Assembly: GCF_003058465.1 (NCBI RefSeq)
Contig: NZ_CP028901.1
Coordinates: forward strand, 1,054,001-1,118,000
Source: Orrella marina
GTDB lineage: Bacteria > Pseudomonadota > Gammaproteobacteria > Burkholderiales > Burkholderiaceae_B
DNA length: 64,000 nucleotides
Direction of reading: 5' to 3'
Positions 9,063-17,910 of this stretch are shown here, in pieces. The translations under genes and the position numbers were made by a program. The notes beneath the pieces are model-generated. The model saw only the letters and a list, made by a program, of their open reading frames with translations, was not told where the DNA came from and did no database searches. How positions within the stretch are numbered: position 1 is the stretch's first letter; every line of letters begins with the position of its first letter.

Positions 9063-11000
9063 ATGATCTCAATTACTTTGCCAGATGGTTCGCAACGAGA
9101 GTTTTCGTCTCCGGTGACGGTGGCCGAAGTGGCCCGTTCCATCGGGACCGGGTTGGCCAAGGCCGCACTGGCTGGCCGCATCACCCGTAACGGCGAGACT
9201 CGTCTGGTAGACACGTCCTACACAATCGACTCGGATACCGGACTGGCGATCATCACGGCCAAGGACGAAGACGGCCTGGACATGATCCGCCACTCGACCG
9301 CCCACCTGCTGGCCTATGCGGTCAAGGAGCTTTTTCCAGAAGCGCAGGTGACGATCGGACCGGTCATCGACAACGGGTTCTATTACGATTTTTCCTACAA
9401 GCGTCCTTTCACACCGGAAGATCTTCAGGCCATCGAGAAGAAGATGACCGAACTCGCCGCCAGGGACGAACCAGTGGTGCGTGAGGAATGGAAACGTGAT
9501 GACGCCGTGGATTTTTTCAAGGGCATCGGCGAGGCTTACAAGGCCGAGATCATTGCCTCCATTCCGTCAAACGAAACCATCAGCCTTTATCGTGAAGGCA
9601 GCTTCATTGACCTGTGCCGTGGCCCGCACGTGCCGAGCACCGGAAAGCTCAAGGTCTTCAAACTGACCAAGGTGGCCGGCGCTTTCTGGCGAGGTAACAG
9701 CGATAACGAGATGCTGCAGCGTATTTATGGCACTGCATGGGCAACCAGGCAGGACCAGGACGCCTACCTGCATATGCTGGCTGAAGCCGAAAAGCGCGAT
9801 CACCGCAAGCTCGGACGACAGCTCGACCTGTTCCATTTCCAGGAAGAGGGGCCTGGCCTGGTGTTCTGGCATCCGAAAGGCTGGACGCTGTGGCAGCAAG
9901 TCGAGCAGTACATGCGCGAGGTGTACCGTGACAATGGCTACCAGGAGGTCAAGGCACCGCAGATTCTGGACCTGTCACTCTGGAAAAAAACCGGTCACTG
10001 GGAGAACTATCGCGAGAATATGTTCACAACCGAGTCCGAGAACCGTCTCTACGGCCTCAAGCCCATGAATTGTCCCGGACACGTGCAGATTTACAACGCA
10101 AACCTGCACTCGTATCGTGAACTGCCCCTGCGATTCGGCGAATTTGGCCAGTGCCACCGCAACGAGCCGTCTGGCTCTCTGCACGGCATGATGCGCGTGC
10201 GTGGCTTCACACAGGACGATGGTCACATTTTTTGTACCGAAGACCAGCTACTGGACGAATGTGCGGCCTTCACGGCATTGCTGCAGAAGGTATACGCAGA
10301 TTTCGGGTTTACCGAAGTGCTCTACAAGGTGGCCACCCGCCCGGAGAAGCGCATCGGTAGTGACGAAAGCTGGGACAAGGCCGAAGCGGCGCTCATGGAA
10401 AGTCTGCGCAACACTGGGTGCGAGTTCGAGGTATCCCCGGGTGACGGAGCTTTCTACGGACCCAAGATCGAGTACACGCTCAAGGACGCCATCGGGCGTC
10501 ACTGGCAATGCGGAACGATACAGGTCGACTTCTCAATGCCTGCCCGTCTCGGTGCCGAGTATGTCGATGAACATGACACACGCAAGGTCCCCGTGATGCT
10601 GCACCGTGCCATCCTGGGTTCGTTCGAGCGCTTTATCGGCATGCTCATCGAGAACTTTGCAGGCGCGATGCCGCCCTGGTTGGCGCCGACGCAAGCCGTG
10701 GTCTGTTGCATTTCAGAGTCATCTGCGCACTACGCTCAACAAATCACTCAGAGCCTGAGAAAGCAAGGTTTTAGGGTTGATTCGGATTTACGGGGTGAAA
10801 AAATCACCTATAAAATTCGTGAGCACAGCATGCAGAAGATCCCTTACATTCTGGTTGTAGGGGAGAAGGAGCGAGATGCCAGTATGGTGTCTGTTCGTGC
10901 CCGGGGTGGCGTCGATCATGGCAATATGACGCCTGAAGCATTTGCCACGCTGCTTGAAGAAGACGTGGCGGATCACCGCCAGGTTGGCAATACAAACTGA
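9063..11000 (+). CDS. thrS: Threonine--tRNA ligase
   Basis: A 645-residue class II threonyl-tRNA synthetase, full length. It has the N-terminal TGS domain ([14 protein letters not shown]), the N2 editing domain with [16 protein letters not shown], and the catalytic core with zinc-binding and class II motifs: [45 protein letters not shown], and [19 protein letters not shown]. The C-terminal anticodon-binding domain ends ...[14 protein letters not shown]. It charges tRNA-Thr in the cytoplasm. infC follows after 37 bases, the standard thrS-infC arrangement. Repeats and a hairpin in the 290 bases upstream may regulate it. Confidence 0.98.
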   Translation: MISITLPDGSQREFSSPVTVAEVARSIGTGLAKAALAGRITRNGETRLVDTSYTIDSDTGLAIITAKDEDGLDMIRHSTAHLLAYAVKELFPEAQVTIGPVIDNGFYYDFSYKRPFTPEDLQAIEKKMTELAARDEPVVREEWKRDDAVDFFKGIGEAYKAEIIASIPSNETISLYREGSFIDLCRGPHVPSTGKLKVFKLTKVAGAFWRGNSDNEMLQRIYGTAWATRQDQDAYLHMLAEAEKRDHRKLGRQLDLFHFQEEGPGLVFWHPKGWTLWQQVEQYMREVYRDNGYQEVKAPQILDLSLWKKTGHWENYRENMFTTESENRLYGLKPMNCPGHVQIYNANLHSYRELPLRFGEFGQCHRNEPSGSLHGMMRVRGFTQDDGHIFCTEDQLLDECAAFTALLQKVYADFGFTEVLYKVATRPEKRIGSDESWDKAEAALMESLRNTGCEFEVSPGDGAFYGPKIEYTLKDAIGRHWQCGTIQVDFSMPARLGAEYVDEHDTRKVPVMLHRAILGSFERFIGMLIENFAGAMPPWLAPTQAVVCCISESSAHYAQQITQSLRKQGFRVDSDLRGEKITYKIREHSMQKIPYILVVGEKERDASMVSVRARGGVDHGNMTPEAFATLLEEDVADHRQVGNTN

Positions 11001-11037
11001 AACGCAGTATTTTTATCAACTTTTAGGAGTTCTAGAC

Positions 11038-11589
11038 ATCGCAACTGAAAAGCCTCATCGCACCAATGGTGATATCCGCGTACCCGAAGTGCGACTCATC
11101 GGTCTGGAGGGCGAGCAGCTCGGTATCGTCAAAACCATTGACGCCCAGCGCACCGCCGAACAGGAAAACGTGGATCTGGTCGAGATCGCACCCAACGCGA
11201 GTCCGCCCGTCTGCCGTCTCATGGACTATGGCAAGTTCAAGTACCAGGAGCAGAAGCGGCAAGCCGAGGCTCGCGCCAAGCAAAAGACTATTCAGGTCAA
11301 GGAAGTCAAGTTTCGTCCTGGAACTGATGAAGGTGACTACCAGGTCAAACTGCGCAATCTCAAACGCTTCCTGGATGAAGGCGACAAGGCCAAGGTGACC
11401 CTGCGTTTCCGCGGCCGTGAAATGGCTCACCAGGAGATTGGTATGCGGGTACTTGAGCGTGTGCGAGATGATTTGCTTGAACTGGCAGTCGTGGAAGCCA
11501 TGCCCAAACTAGAAGGCCGTCAGATGGTCATGGTGCTGGCCCCCAAGAAGAAGCCTTCCAGCAACAAGTCGGACGCTCAGAACGGATGA
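11038..11589 (+). CDS. infC: Translation initiation factor IF-3 with an AUC start codon
   Basis: A 183-residue IF-3: N-domain with [18 protein letters not shown] and [19 protein letters not shown], a lysine-rich linker around [17 protein letters not shown], and C-domain [20 protein letters not shown]...[11 protein letters not shown]. It binds the 30S subunit and checks start-codon choice. No ATG, GTG or TTG fits: the family N-terminus ([20 protein letters not shown]) starts at ATC 11038, with TAGGAG just upstream. Non-AUG start codons are typical of infC and allow autoregulation. Its stop codon overlaps the gshB ATG (ATGA), whereas rpmI, its usual next neighbour, is 18 kb away. Confidence 0.93.
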   Translation: MATEKPHRTNGDIRVPEVRLIGLEGEQLGIVKTIDAQRTAEQENVDLVEIAPNASPPVCRLMDYGKFKYQEQKRQAEARAKQKTIQVKEVKFRPGTDEGDYQVKLRNLKRFLDEGDKAKVTLRFRGREMAHQEIGMRVLERVRDDLLELAVVEAMPKLEGRQMVMVLAPKKKPSSNKSDAQNG

Positions 11590-12586
11590 TTCACGTTCTT
11601 TTCATTATCGACCCCATCGCGCAACTGAAAGCCTACAAGGACAGTTCAGTTGCAATGATGCGTGCCCTCGTGAGTCGAGGTCACTCGATCAGCATTGCAG
11701 AGATCGGTGACCTTTACATCGAGCAAGGTGTCGTGCGCGCTCGCACCCAGCCGATCAGCCTGCATCTGCATGCCGATCTCAAGGGTCACGGCTGGTGGGA
11801 AAACTCCGATCAGCCTTCTGAACGCGCCTTGTCGGATTTTGGTGCAGTGGTCATGCGCAAGGACCCTCCATTTGACATGGAGTACGTCTACGCAACCCAT
11901 TTGCTTGAATATGCCGAAGCTCAGGGTGCGCGCGTCTTCAATAGTGGGGCTGCAATCCGCAATCACCCTGAGAAGCTCGCAATCACGGAGTTTCCGGAGT
12001 TCACCGCGCCCACGCTAGTCAGTCGTGACATGGCACGCATCCGTGCGTTTCACGAGCAGCACGAGGACATCGTTGTCAAACCGCTTGACGGCATGGGTGG
12101 CAGTGGTGTGTTTCGTCTGACTAAAAGCGATCCGAATCGCAACGCCATTCTCGAGACACTCACCCACGAGGGTCATCGCAGCATCATGGCCCAGCGTTAC
12201 ATTCCCGAGATCGTCGACGGTGACAAGCGGATTCTGATCATCGGTGGCGAGCCTGTGCCTTATGCACTGGCACGCATCCCGCAAGCCGGTGAGACCCGGG
12301 GCAACCTGGCCGCAGGTGGCCGGGGGTCGCTCAGCCACTGAGTGACAGCGACTGGGCCATTGCCAGGGCGGTCGCGCCCAGACTGGCTGCCAGGGGACTG
12401 CTGCTGATTGGTCTGGATGTCATCGGTCAGAATCTGACCGAGGTCAATGTCACAAGTCCGACGTGTTTTGTGGAAATCACCGAACAGACTGATTTCGACG
12501 TTGGCAAGCGATTTGCCGAGGCACTTGAGCAGGCTGTCAGCGCACACGCGCCATCAGACGGCAAGGGCGCGTCAAGCGGAGGTTGA
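11586..12586 (+). CDS. gshB: Glutathione synthetase, frameshifted
   Basis: ATP-grasp enzyme that adds glycine to gamma-glutamylcysteine. The N-terminal domain ([38 protein letters not shown]) and ATP-binding part ([36 protein letters not shown]) are in one frame to 12341. The C-terminal part ([39 protein letters not shown]) continues in the +1 frame to the TGA at 12584-12586. The frames meet at GGGGG 12322-12326; a sixth G gives the expected GGRGVAQPL. The restored product is about 333 residues, slightly longer than the E. coli enzyme. Its ATG overlaps the infC stop. A sequencing error is likelier than real loss. Confidence 0.88.
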
Positions 12587-12590
12587 TCCC

Positions 12591-13205
12591 ATGCAGAGCA
12601 AGTCTGATCAGGCGGCGAACTCCGCCGGGCCTGATTCACGACTGGTCAGCTCAGCTGATCCCAGTCCACCGGAGGATCCGGCACTGCCCGGTATGGATGA
12701 CTGTTCTCAGCGTGCCTGTACTGTGCCTGATGTGGCTGCAAAAGCAACCGCATCAGGCAGTCAGCAGGAATCAGCCGGGGAATCCGTTCCGAAGCAATCG
12801 GGCAATCCGCCTGTTGCGCTGGTCGTTGTGGCACACACGCCACTCGCTAGCGCACTGCGCGATATCGCCCGGCATGTGTTTGGACATGATGCTCCGATCA
12901 CCGCAATTGACGTCTTGCCAGGGGCCTGCGCCGAAGACTCTAGCGGTGCCATGCTCAACCAGCTCAAAGTGCTCAATCAGGGCTCTGGCGTCTTGATGAT
13001 GACGGATCTGCCGGGCGCCTCACCCTGTAATGTTTGCACCAGCGCAGCGGAGATGGCCAGAGAGCAGGGCATTCCCTGCGAAGTCATCACCGGCGTCAAC
13101 GCGGCGATGGTTTTACGGGCAATCAGCTATCGGGAGCAGGACATCATGTCACTCGCTCAACAAGTGATTGAGGGCGCCTCGAAAACGGTGATGCGTGTCG
13201 ACTGA
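12591..13205 (+). CDS. PTS mannose-type EIIA protein with N-terminal extension
   Basis: A 204-residue protein whose residues ~75-204 form an EIIA-Man domain: VALVVVAHTPLASALRD with the phosphoryl-accepting His at residue 82, GSGVLMMTDLPGASPCN, and VITGVNAAMVLRA. It should take phosphate from HPr. No EIIB/EIIC is present nearby, as is usual in related bacteria, where this protein is regulatory. A perfect GGAGGT precedes ATG 12591, four bases after the gshB stop, so a ~74-residue Ser/Ala/Pro/Gln-rich leader appears to be translated; no other start fits close to the domain. HPr and enzyme I follow. Confidence 0.85.
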   Translation: MQSKSDQAANSAGPDSRLVSSADPSPPEDPALPGMDDCSQRACTVPDVAAKATASGSQQESAGESVPKQSGNPPVALVVVAHTPLASALRDIARHVFGHDAPITAIDVLPGACAEDSSGAMLNQLKVLNQGSGVLMMTDLPGASPCNVCTSAAEMAREQGIPCEVITGVNAAMVLRAISYREQDIMSLAQQVIEGASKTVMRVD

Positions 13206-13295
13206 TCTCGCGAAAGTGATTAGAGGTACTGCCATCCGTGCGACTATCAGAACGATCATAGAAACAAAGAATAATTTACAATCGGGACACTTTCC

Positions 13296-13565
13296 ATGCC
13301 TTACGTTGATGTCACTATTTCCAACAAGCTGGGTTTGCATGCCCGGGCTGCGGCACGCCTGACCAAACTGGCAGGCCAGTTCAGCAGCGAGATTTTCATC
13401 GCGAAAGGCAAGCGTCGCGTCAACGCAAAAAGCATCATGGGCGTCATGATGCTCGCAGCTGGCCTGGGTACCGAGGTCCGGGTTGATGCTGAAGGCGCCG
13501 ACGCCGAGCAAGCCCTCACGGATATCGAAGCACTTTTTAATGACAAGTTTGGTGAAGATGCCTGA
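13296..13565 (+). CDS. HPr family phosphocarrier protein
   Basis: An 89-residue HPr. The phosphorylation site is His15 in KLGLHARAAA, and the regulatory Ser46 is in NAKSIMGVMML. It carries phosphate from enzyme I to the EIIA encoded just upstream. The length and both sites match the family exactly. It overlaps the ptsI start by 8 bases, implying translational coupling. In betaproteobacteria lacking sugar permeases this chain acts mainly in regulation. Confidence 0.95.
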   Translation: MPYVDVTISNKLGLHARAAARLTKLAGQFSSEIFIAKGKRRVNAKSIMGVMMLAAGLGTEVRVDAEGADAEQALTDIEALFNDKFGEDA

Positions 13566-15299
13566 ACTGCCCAAAAATGGACCCATGATCTGCCTGTACG
13601 GCCGGGCTGTTGCCAGCGGCTACGCCATGGGCAGAGCAGTGGTGATGGGCGCAGCCGCGCTCGAAGTCCCGCATTACCGGATTTCCGAGGATGCGATTCT
13701 TTCAGAGAAAGCACGTTTCACGCAGGCGCTTGAAACCACCAGCAAAGATCTTCAATCCTTGATCGACTCGTTGCCAGACGATGCGCCGCGGGAACTTGCT
13801 GCTTTGCTGAACGTGCACCAGTTGCTGCTCGGGGACCCGTTGCTCGCTGATGAAACACTGACGCTGATTGAAGCGCGCCAGTACAACGCCGAGTGGGCAC
13901 TGACCACCCAGGGGCAGACTCTTGGCGAGCAATTCTCATCCATGGAAGACGAGTACCTGCGCGAGCGTGGCTCAGATGTCCGTCAGGTCGTTGAACGGGT
14001 GTTGCATGTGCTTGCGGGTAGCCCCACCATGGCCACGCTTGACGAGATGGCACAGACCGATGAGCCACTCATCGTGGTGGCACGCGATATTTCGCCAGCT
14101 GACATGATCCGCTTGCGAGGTGCCAAGTTTGCCGGTTTCACGACCGAGCTTGGTGGGCCCACATCCCATACCGCGATTGTTGCGCGCAGCATGGGCGTGC
14201 CTGCCGTTGTTGCCGCCGCCAACGCGCGTCACGTGATCCGGGACGGGGATTTTCTGATTCTGGATGGACAGCAGGGTGCCATTCTGGTTAACCCGTCCCA
14301 AAGCCAGATCGAAGCCTACGAGACACTGTCGACCGAGTACGACGACTACCGCACGCGTCTGATGCGCCTGCGCGATGTGGATGCACAGACCCTGGATGGC
14401 GTGCGAATCCGTCTGATGGCCAACATCGAACTTCCCGATGAAGTGCCACTTGCACTGAGTCAGGGCGCACAGGGGATTGGGTTGTTTCGCAGCGAGTTTC
14501 TGTTCATGGGAAGGCAGGATCTGCCCTCCGAGGAAGAACAGTTCGGTGCGTATCAATCAGTGGCCCAGCAGATGGGCGGGCGCACGGTCACGATCCGTAC
14601 GCTCGATCTGGGTTCGGACAAAACCCTGGACGGGAGGCAACGGTTTCAACCAATCCAGCGCTTGGGTTGCGGGCCATCCGCTATTGCCTGGCCAGACCCG
14701 AACTGTTTACCACTCAACTGCGGGCCATCCTGCGTGCATCGGCCTATGGATCGGTACGGATTCTGATCCCGATGATCACCAGCCTGGCCGAGGTCGATGC
14801 GACCAGGCAGATTCTTGCCGCGGTGCGTGATGAGCTCAAGGCGAAGGGAATCCCGGTTGCCGATCATGTGCCGATCGGAGCCATGGTCGAGGTCCCGGCG
14901 ATGGCGATCGCGATCGAACCCTTTGCCGAGGCATTTGACTTTCTTTCCATTGGTACCAATGACCTGATCCAGTACACTCTGGGTATCGATCGCGCAGACT
15001 CCGACGTATCGGCGCTTTATGACCCTTTGCACCCGGCTGTCCTGAGACTGATCGCGTCGACCATCAATGCCGGGGAGCGATTCCGAAAATCCGTTTCGGT
15101 CTGCGGCGAGATGGCCGGAGACTCTCACCTCACTCGTTTGCTGCTCGGGCTCGGTCTGACTGAGTTCTCCATGCATCCACGGCAGCTGCTCGATGTGAAG
15201 CAGGAGATCTTGCGAGCGCATTCCAATGCCTTGCGGACCAAGGTCGCAATCTCTCTAAACCGGGCTCAAAGCATTGATCCCGAGTCACTTGCCGGGTAA
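13558..15299 (+). CDS. ptsI: PTS enzyme I (phosphoenolpyruvate-protein phosphotransferase), frameshifted
   Basis: Enzyme I moves phosphate from PEP to HPr. The first frame (13558 to 14766) has the N-terminal domain with the phospho-His motif GGPTSHTAIVARSMGVPAVV (His204) and the start of the PEP-binding barrel (GIGLFRSEFLFMG, VTIRTLDLGSDKTLD). The second (to 15299) has NPALGLRAIRYCLARPELF, ILIPMITSLAEV, SIGTNDLIQYTLGIDRAD and VCGEMAGD. They meet at GGG 14632-14634; a fourth G gives LDGEATVSTNPALGLRAI. The restored protein is about 580 residues, normal for the family. ATG 13558 overlaps the HPr gene. The break is probably a consensus error. Confidence 0.9.
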
Positions 15300-15452
15300 G
15301 AGCACAAAGAGAGCAAGTGACTCGACGATCGCACCAGGCCAGATCCTGTGGATATGTTGCGCGGCATCTTTCTGAAGGGCGTATTCTCCCGGATGCTTGT
15401 GTTCAAGGTAAAACGGCCATGCGGCATCTTCATTCTGTTCATCACAATGCAC
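15285..15452 (-). CDS. Possible small protein convergent with ptsI
   Basis: A 55-codon frame with a GTG start preceded by a purine-rich AAAAAAGGGA. The product (ending AIVESLALFVLLPGK) has a protein-like composition with several His and aromatic residues but no family is recognised. It overlaps the ptsI 3' end antisense by 15 bases. It could also be a gene remnant. Confidence 0.25.
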   Translation of the reverse strand: MHCDEQNEDAAWPFYLEHKHPGEYALQKDAAQHIHRIWPGAIVESLALFVLLPGK

Positions 15453-15489
15453 TCCCTTTTTTGATCAATCCCTGGCGTTTGACAAAAGG

Positions 15490-15950
15490 CTGACAATCAC
15501 TGCTTGTGCGACCTGACGAACACTCGAGCGAATCGTTCCGGATGTGACGCAAGAAGGTTCTTGCCATCTTCGAAAATGCACTTTCGATCAGATTGAGTCA
15601 CCATCCACGTTTGGGTGTGCGGACGTATTTAAGCTGACCAGGGCGCGTGGCCAGATAAGCCATGGTCTTCTTTGAAACGTGCGAAAAGTGCTTGTCCAGA
15701 ACAAACCGTTTGACCGACTCGTGTGGATAGTACGTATCAATATCCTTGCACACAACATTGACATCCTCCCCTGCCTGAAGGACGGTGATTCCGGCTACTG
15801 TCGCTCGGGGTCGTACCGAGTCTTTTGTGGCTCGATTGCGTTCTCGTTCAGAATTCGCCAGATGGTGATCTCGCCGGCCCTGGCGAGTCCGGTGTGCCTC
15901 ACCTCGAGCGTGTGCTTGCGGTTCGAGAGCCCGCAAGCTGCGTGAGCACT
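15490..15950 (-). pseudogene. IS630-family transposase remnant
   Basis: Pieces of an IS630-type DDE transposase are spread over different minus-strand frames. From high to low coordinates they are GEITIWRILNENAIEPQKT (linker/HTH end), then KRFVLDKHFSHVSKKTMAYL (a degraded form of the second catalytic-Asp region), RPGQLKYVRTPKRGW, a stop, and LNLIESAFSKMARTFLRHIR, the hallmark of the third catalytic acidic residue. Frame changes and stops show it is dead. No terminal repeats were identified. It lies just before the acid-resistance block. Confidence 0.75.
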
Positions 15951-16309
15951 GCGCGCTGCTCTGCTATCAATATCAGAGCGGTGCGACAGGCTTATCTGGC
16001 CATGATGGCTTCCCTCCGGGAAACATGAGAGTCATCTGACCGTTATGCTTTATGTTGACCTGTATTGATGGAACTCTCTACTGGGCAGTCACTGTCATTA
16101 GCAGGCGATCTAGAGACAAACCCTATATTTCAGGTTCTTGCGTTGCGTAGATGCCTCGCGCTAAGTTAAGATTAGAAAAAATTCGATCTGACTCACTGAA
16201 TTTTAGTTTGTCACTTCCCAGACACCGATGCCTTCCTTGATGTGAGGGCATGCAACCAGGTTCCATCTGATACCGGTGTGCGTGCTTCTTATCTACGTGG
16301 AGAGCCATT
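15951..16309. other. Upstream region of the acid-resistance block
   Basis: About 360 bases with no gene seen. It should hold the promoter of the following antiporter-decarboxylase series. The stretch around 16120-16215 is AT-rich, but no promoter was assigned with confidence. Confidence 0.35.
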
Positions 16310-17785
16310 TTGGCTAGTCAATCCAAAGTCGATGCCGGACCACACATCGAACAGAAAATAGGCCTGTTTGCGCTGGTTGCGGTTGTCGTCAGCTCCATGA
16401 TTGGCAGTGGGGTCGACAGTTTGCCGCAGAACATGGCACAACAGTCCGCGGTCGGCCCTGTGGTCATCGCATGGATCATTTGCGGGTTCGGTATGTATTT
16501 TATCGCCCGGACTTTCATCGTTTTATCCGACGTTCGCCCCGATCTTCAGGCCGGTATTTATATGTATGCGCGCGAAGGTTTCGGATCACTTGCCGCTTTT
16601 CTGGTGGCTTGGGGCTACTGGCTCATGACCCTGTTTAGCAACGTGGCCTTTGCCGTCATGGTCATGGACGTCATGGACTATTTCATGCCAGGGGATTTCA
16701 CCGGCGGCAACAATGTGGCTTCGATCATCGGCGCGTCCTTGCTCATCTGGGGCTTCCATTCACTGGTACTGCGCGGCACCATGATTGCTGGATCGATCAA
16801 CTTCATCGGTACCGTCGCCAAGCTCATCCCACTGGTGTTTTTTGTGGGAATCGTTGTCTATTATCTTGACTCAGCCGAGTTGTTTCAAAACGTGTGGGGC
16901 ACTCACCCAGCCGTCCACGAGAAGCCGCTGGGATCGATCACCTCGCAAGTTCTGGCACCGCTCTATGTGGCCCTTTGGTGTTTCATTGGGGTGGAGGGAG
17001 CCGTCGCATTGTCTGGACGTGCCCGAAACAAAGCTGATGTCGGACGGGCGACTTTCATCGGGTTTGTCATTTCTCTGGTGATCTGCCTTCTGGTTTCGGT
17101 ATTGCCGTTCGGTGTCTTGAGTCAGCCAGCATTAAGCGCAATTGACAACCCGTCAACCGCGGGTGTCATGAACTATCTCATGGGAACCTGGGCGGAGTGG
17201 TTCATCAGCGCTGGGGTACTGGTTTCAATTCTGAGCAGCTGGCTCGCCTGGACGATGATCTGCGCTGAGATTCCAATGGTCGCAGCGATCAACGGGACTT
17301 TTCCTAAAAAATTTGCTACCAAGAATCAACACGGGGCCGCATCTTCGGCGCTGTGGATCAGCAGTTCCATCATGCAGGTGATTCTGTTGATGGTGTACTT
17401 CGCCAAACACGCCTGGCTTGATCTGCTGGCCATTTCAGCTATCACCGTTCTGCCTGCCTACTTTGCAGCTTCACTGTTTCTCTGCAAGCTCAGCCTTGAA
17501 CAGAAGCGGGCAAATCAGGAACTTGCCGGCAAGTCGCTCACCTTCACCACTGGCCTGATCGGGGTCGGCTTCTGTCTGTTCATGTTGTTTGCGAGCAGTT
17601 TTGATGATGTCGCCATGACACCGTTGTTACTGACGCTCGGCATTCCTTTTTATTTTGTTGCCCGAAAGGAGCAGGGGCTGTCGGCCAGTTCATTGCATAA
17701 ATGGGAGTGGATGGGTCTCGCGGTGCTTGGCGTGGTCGACCTGATCGTGATTGCGCTGTTTGTTTCAGGGAAACTGGTTTTGTAA
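16310..17785 (+). CDS. APC-family basic amino acid antiporter (ArcD/AdiC-like)
   Basis: A 491-residue inner-membrane transporter of the amino acid-polyamine-organocation superfamily with about 12-13 hydrophobic segments. Family signatures are SSMIGSGVDSLPQNMAQQSA in helix 1, ARPDLQAGIYMYAREGFG-like sequence (here VRPDLQAGIYMYAREGFG), FIGVEGAVALSGRARNKADV, and WLAWTMICAEIPMVAA. It likely exchanges an external basic amino acid for its decarboxylation product. The start is TTG 16310 with GGAGA upstream, giving a short polar N-terminus. The decarboxylase begins 125 bases downstream and a close paralogue lies beyond it. Confidence 0.85.
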   Translation: MASQSKVDAGPHIEQKIGLFALVAVVVSSMIGSGVDSLPQNMAQQSAVGPVVIAWIICGFGMYFIARTFIVLSDVRPDLQAGIYMYAREGFGSLAAFLVAWGYWLMTLFSNVAFAVMVMDVMDYFMPGDFTGGNNVASIIGASLLIWGFHSLVLRGTMIAGSINFIGTVAKLIPLVFFVGIVVYYLDSAELFQNVWGTHPAVHEKPLGSITSQVLAPLYVALWCFIGVEGAVALSGRARNKADVGRATFIGFVISLVICLLVSVLPFGVLSQPALSAIDNPSTAGVMNYLMGTWAEWFISAGVLVSILSSWLAWTMICAEIPMVAAINGTFPKKFATKNQHGAASSALWISSSIMQVILLMVYFAKHAWLDLLAISAITVLPAYFAASLFLCKLSLEQKRANQELAGKSLTFTTGLIGVGFCLFMLFASSFDDVAMTPLLLTLGIPFYFVARKEQGLSASSLHKWEWMGLAVLGVVDLIVIALFVSGKLVL

Positions 17786-17910
17786 ACACATGATGTCTTC
17801 GGGCGCGTAACAGCGTTACGAAAACCAGACAGACCATGACGGTGTGAGTCACGCCAATTCAGCGATTCAGCAGTACGGCCGAGCTTTCAAACTAACCAAG
17901 GGGTGCTTGC

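Noticed and set aside
12322..14634. Programmed ribosomal frameshifting in gshB and ptsI
   Set aside because: The sites are plain G runs without the slippery heptamers and stimulatory structures known for bacterial frameshifting, and the same kind of break occurs in unrelated genes.
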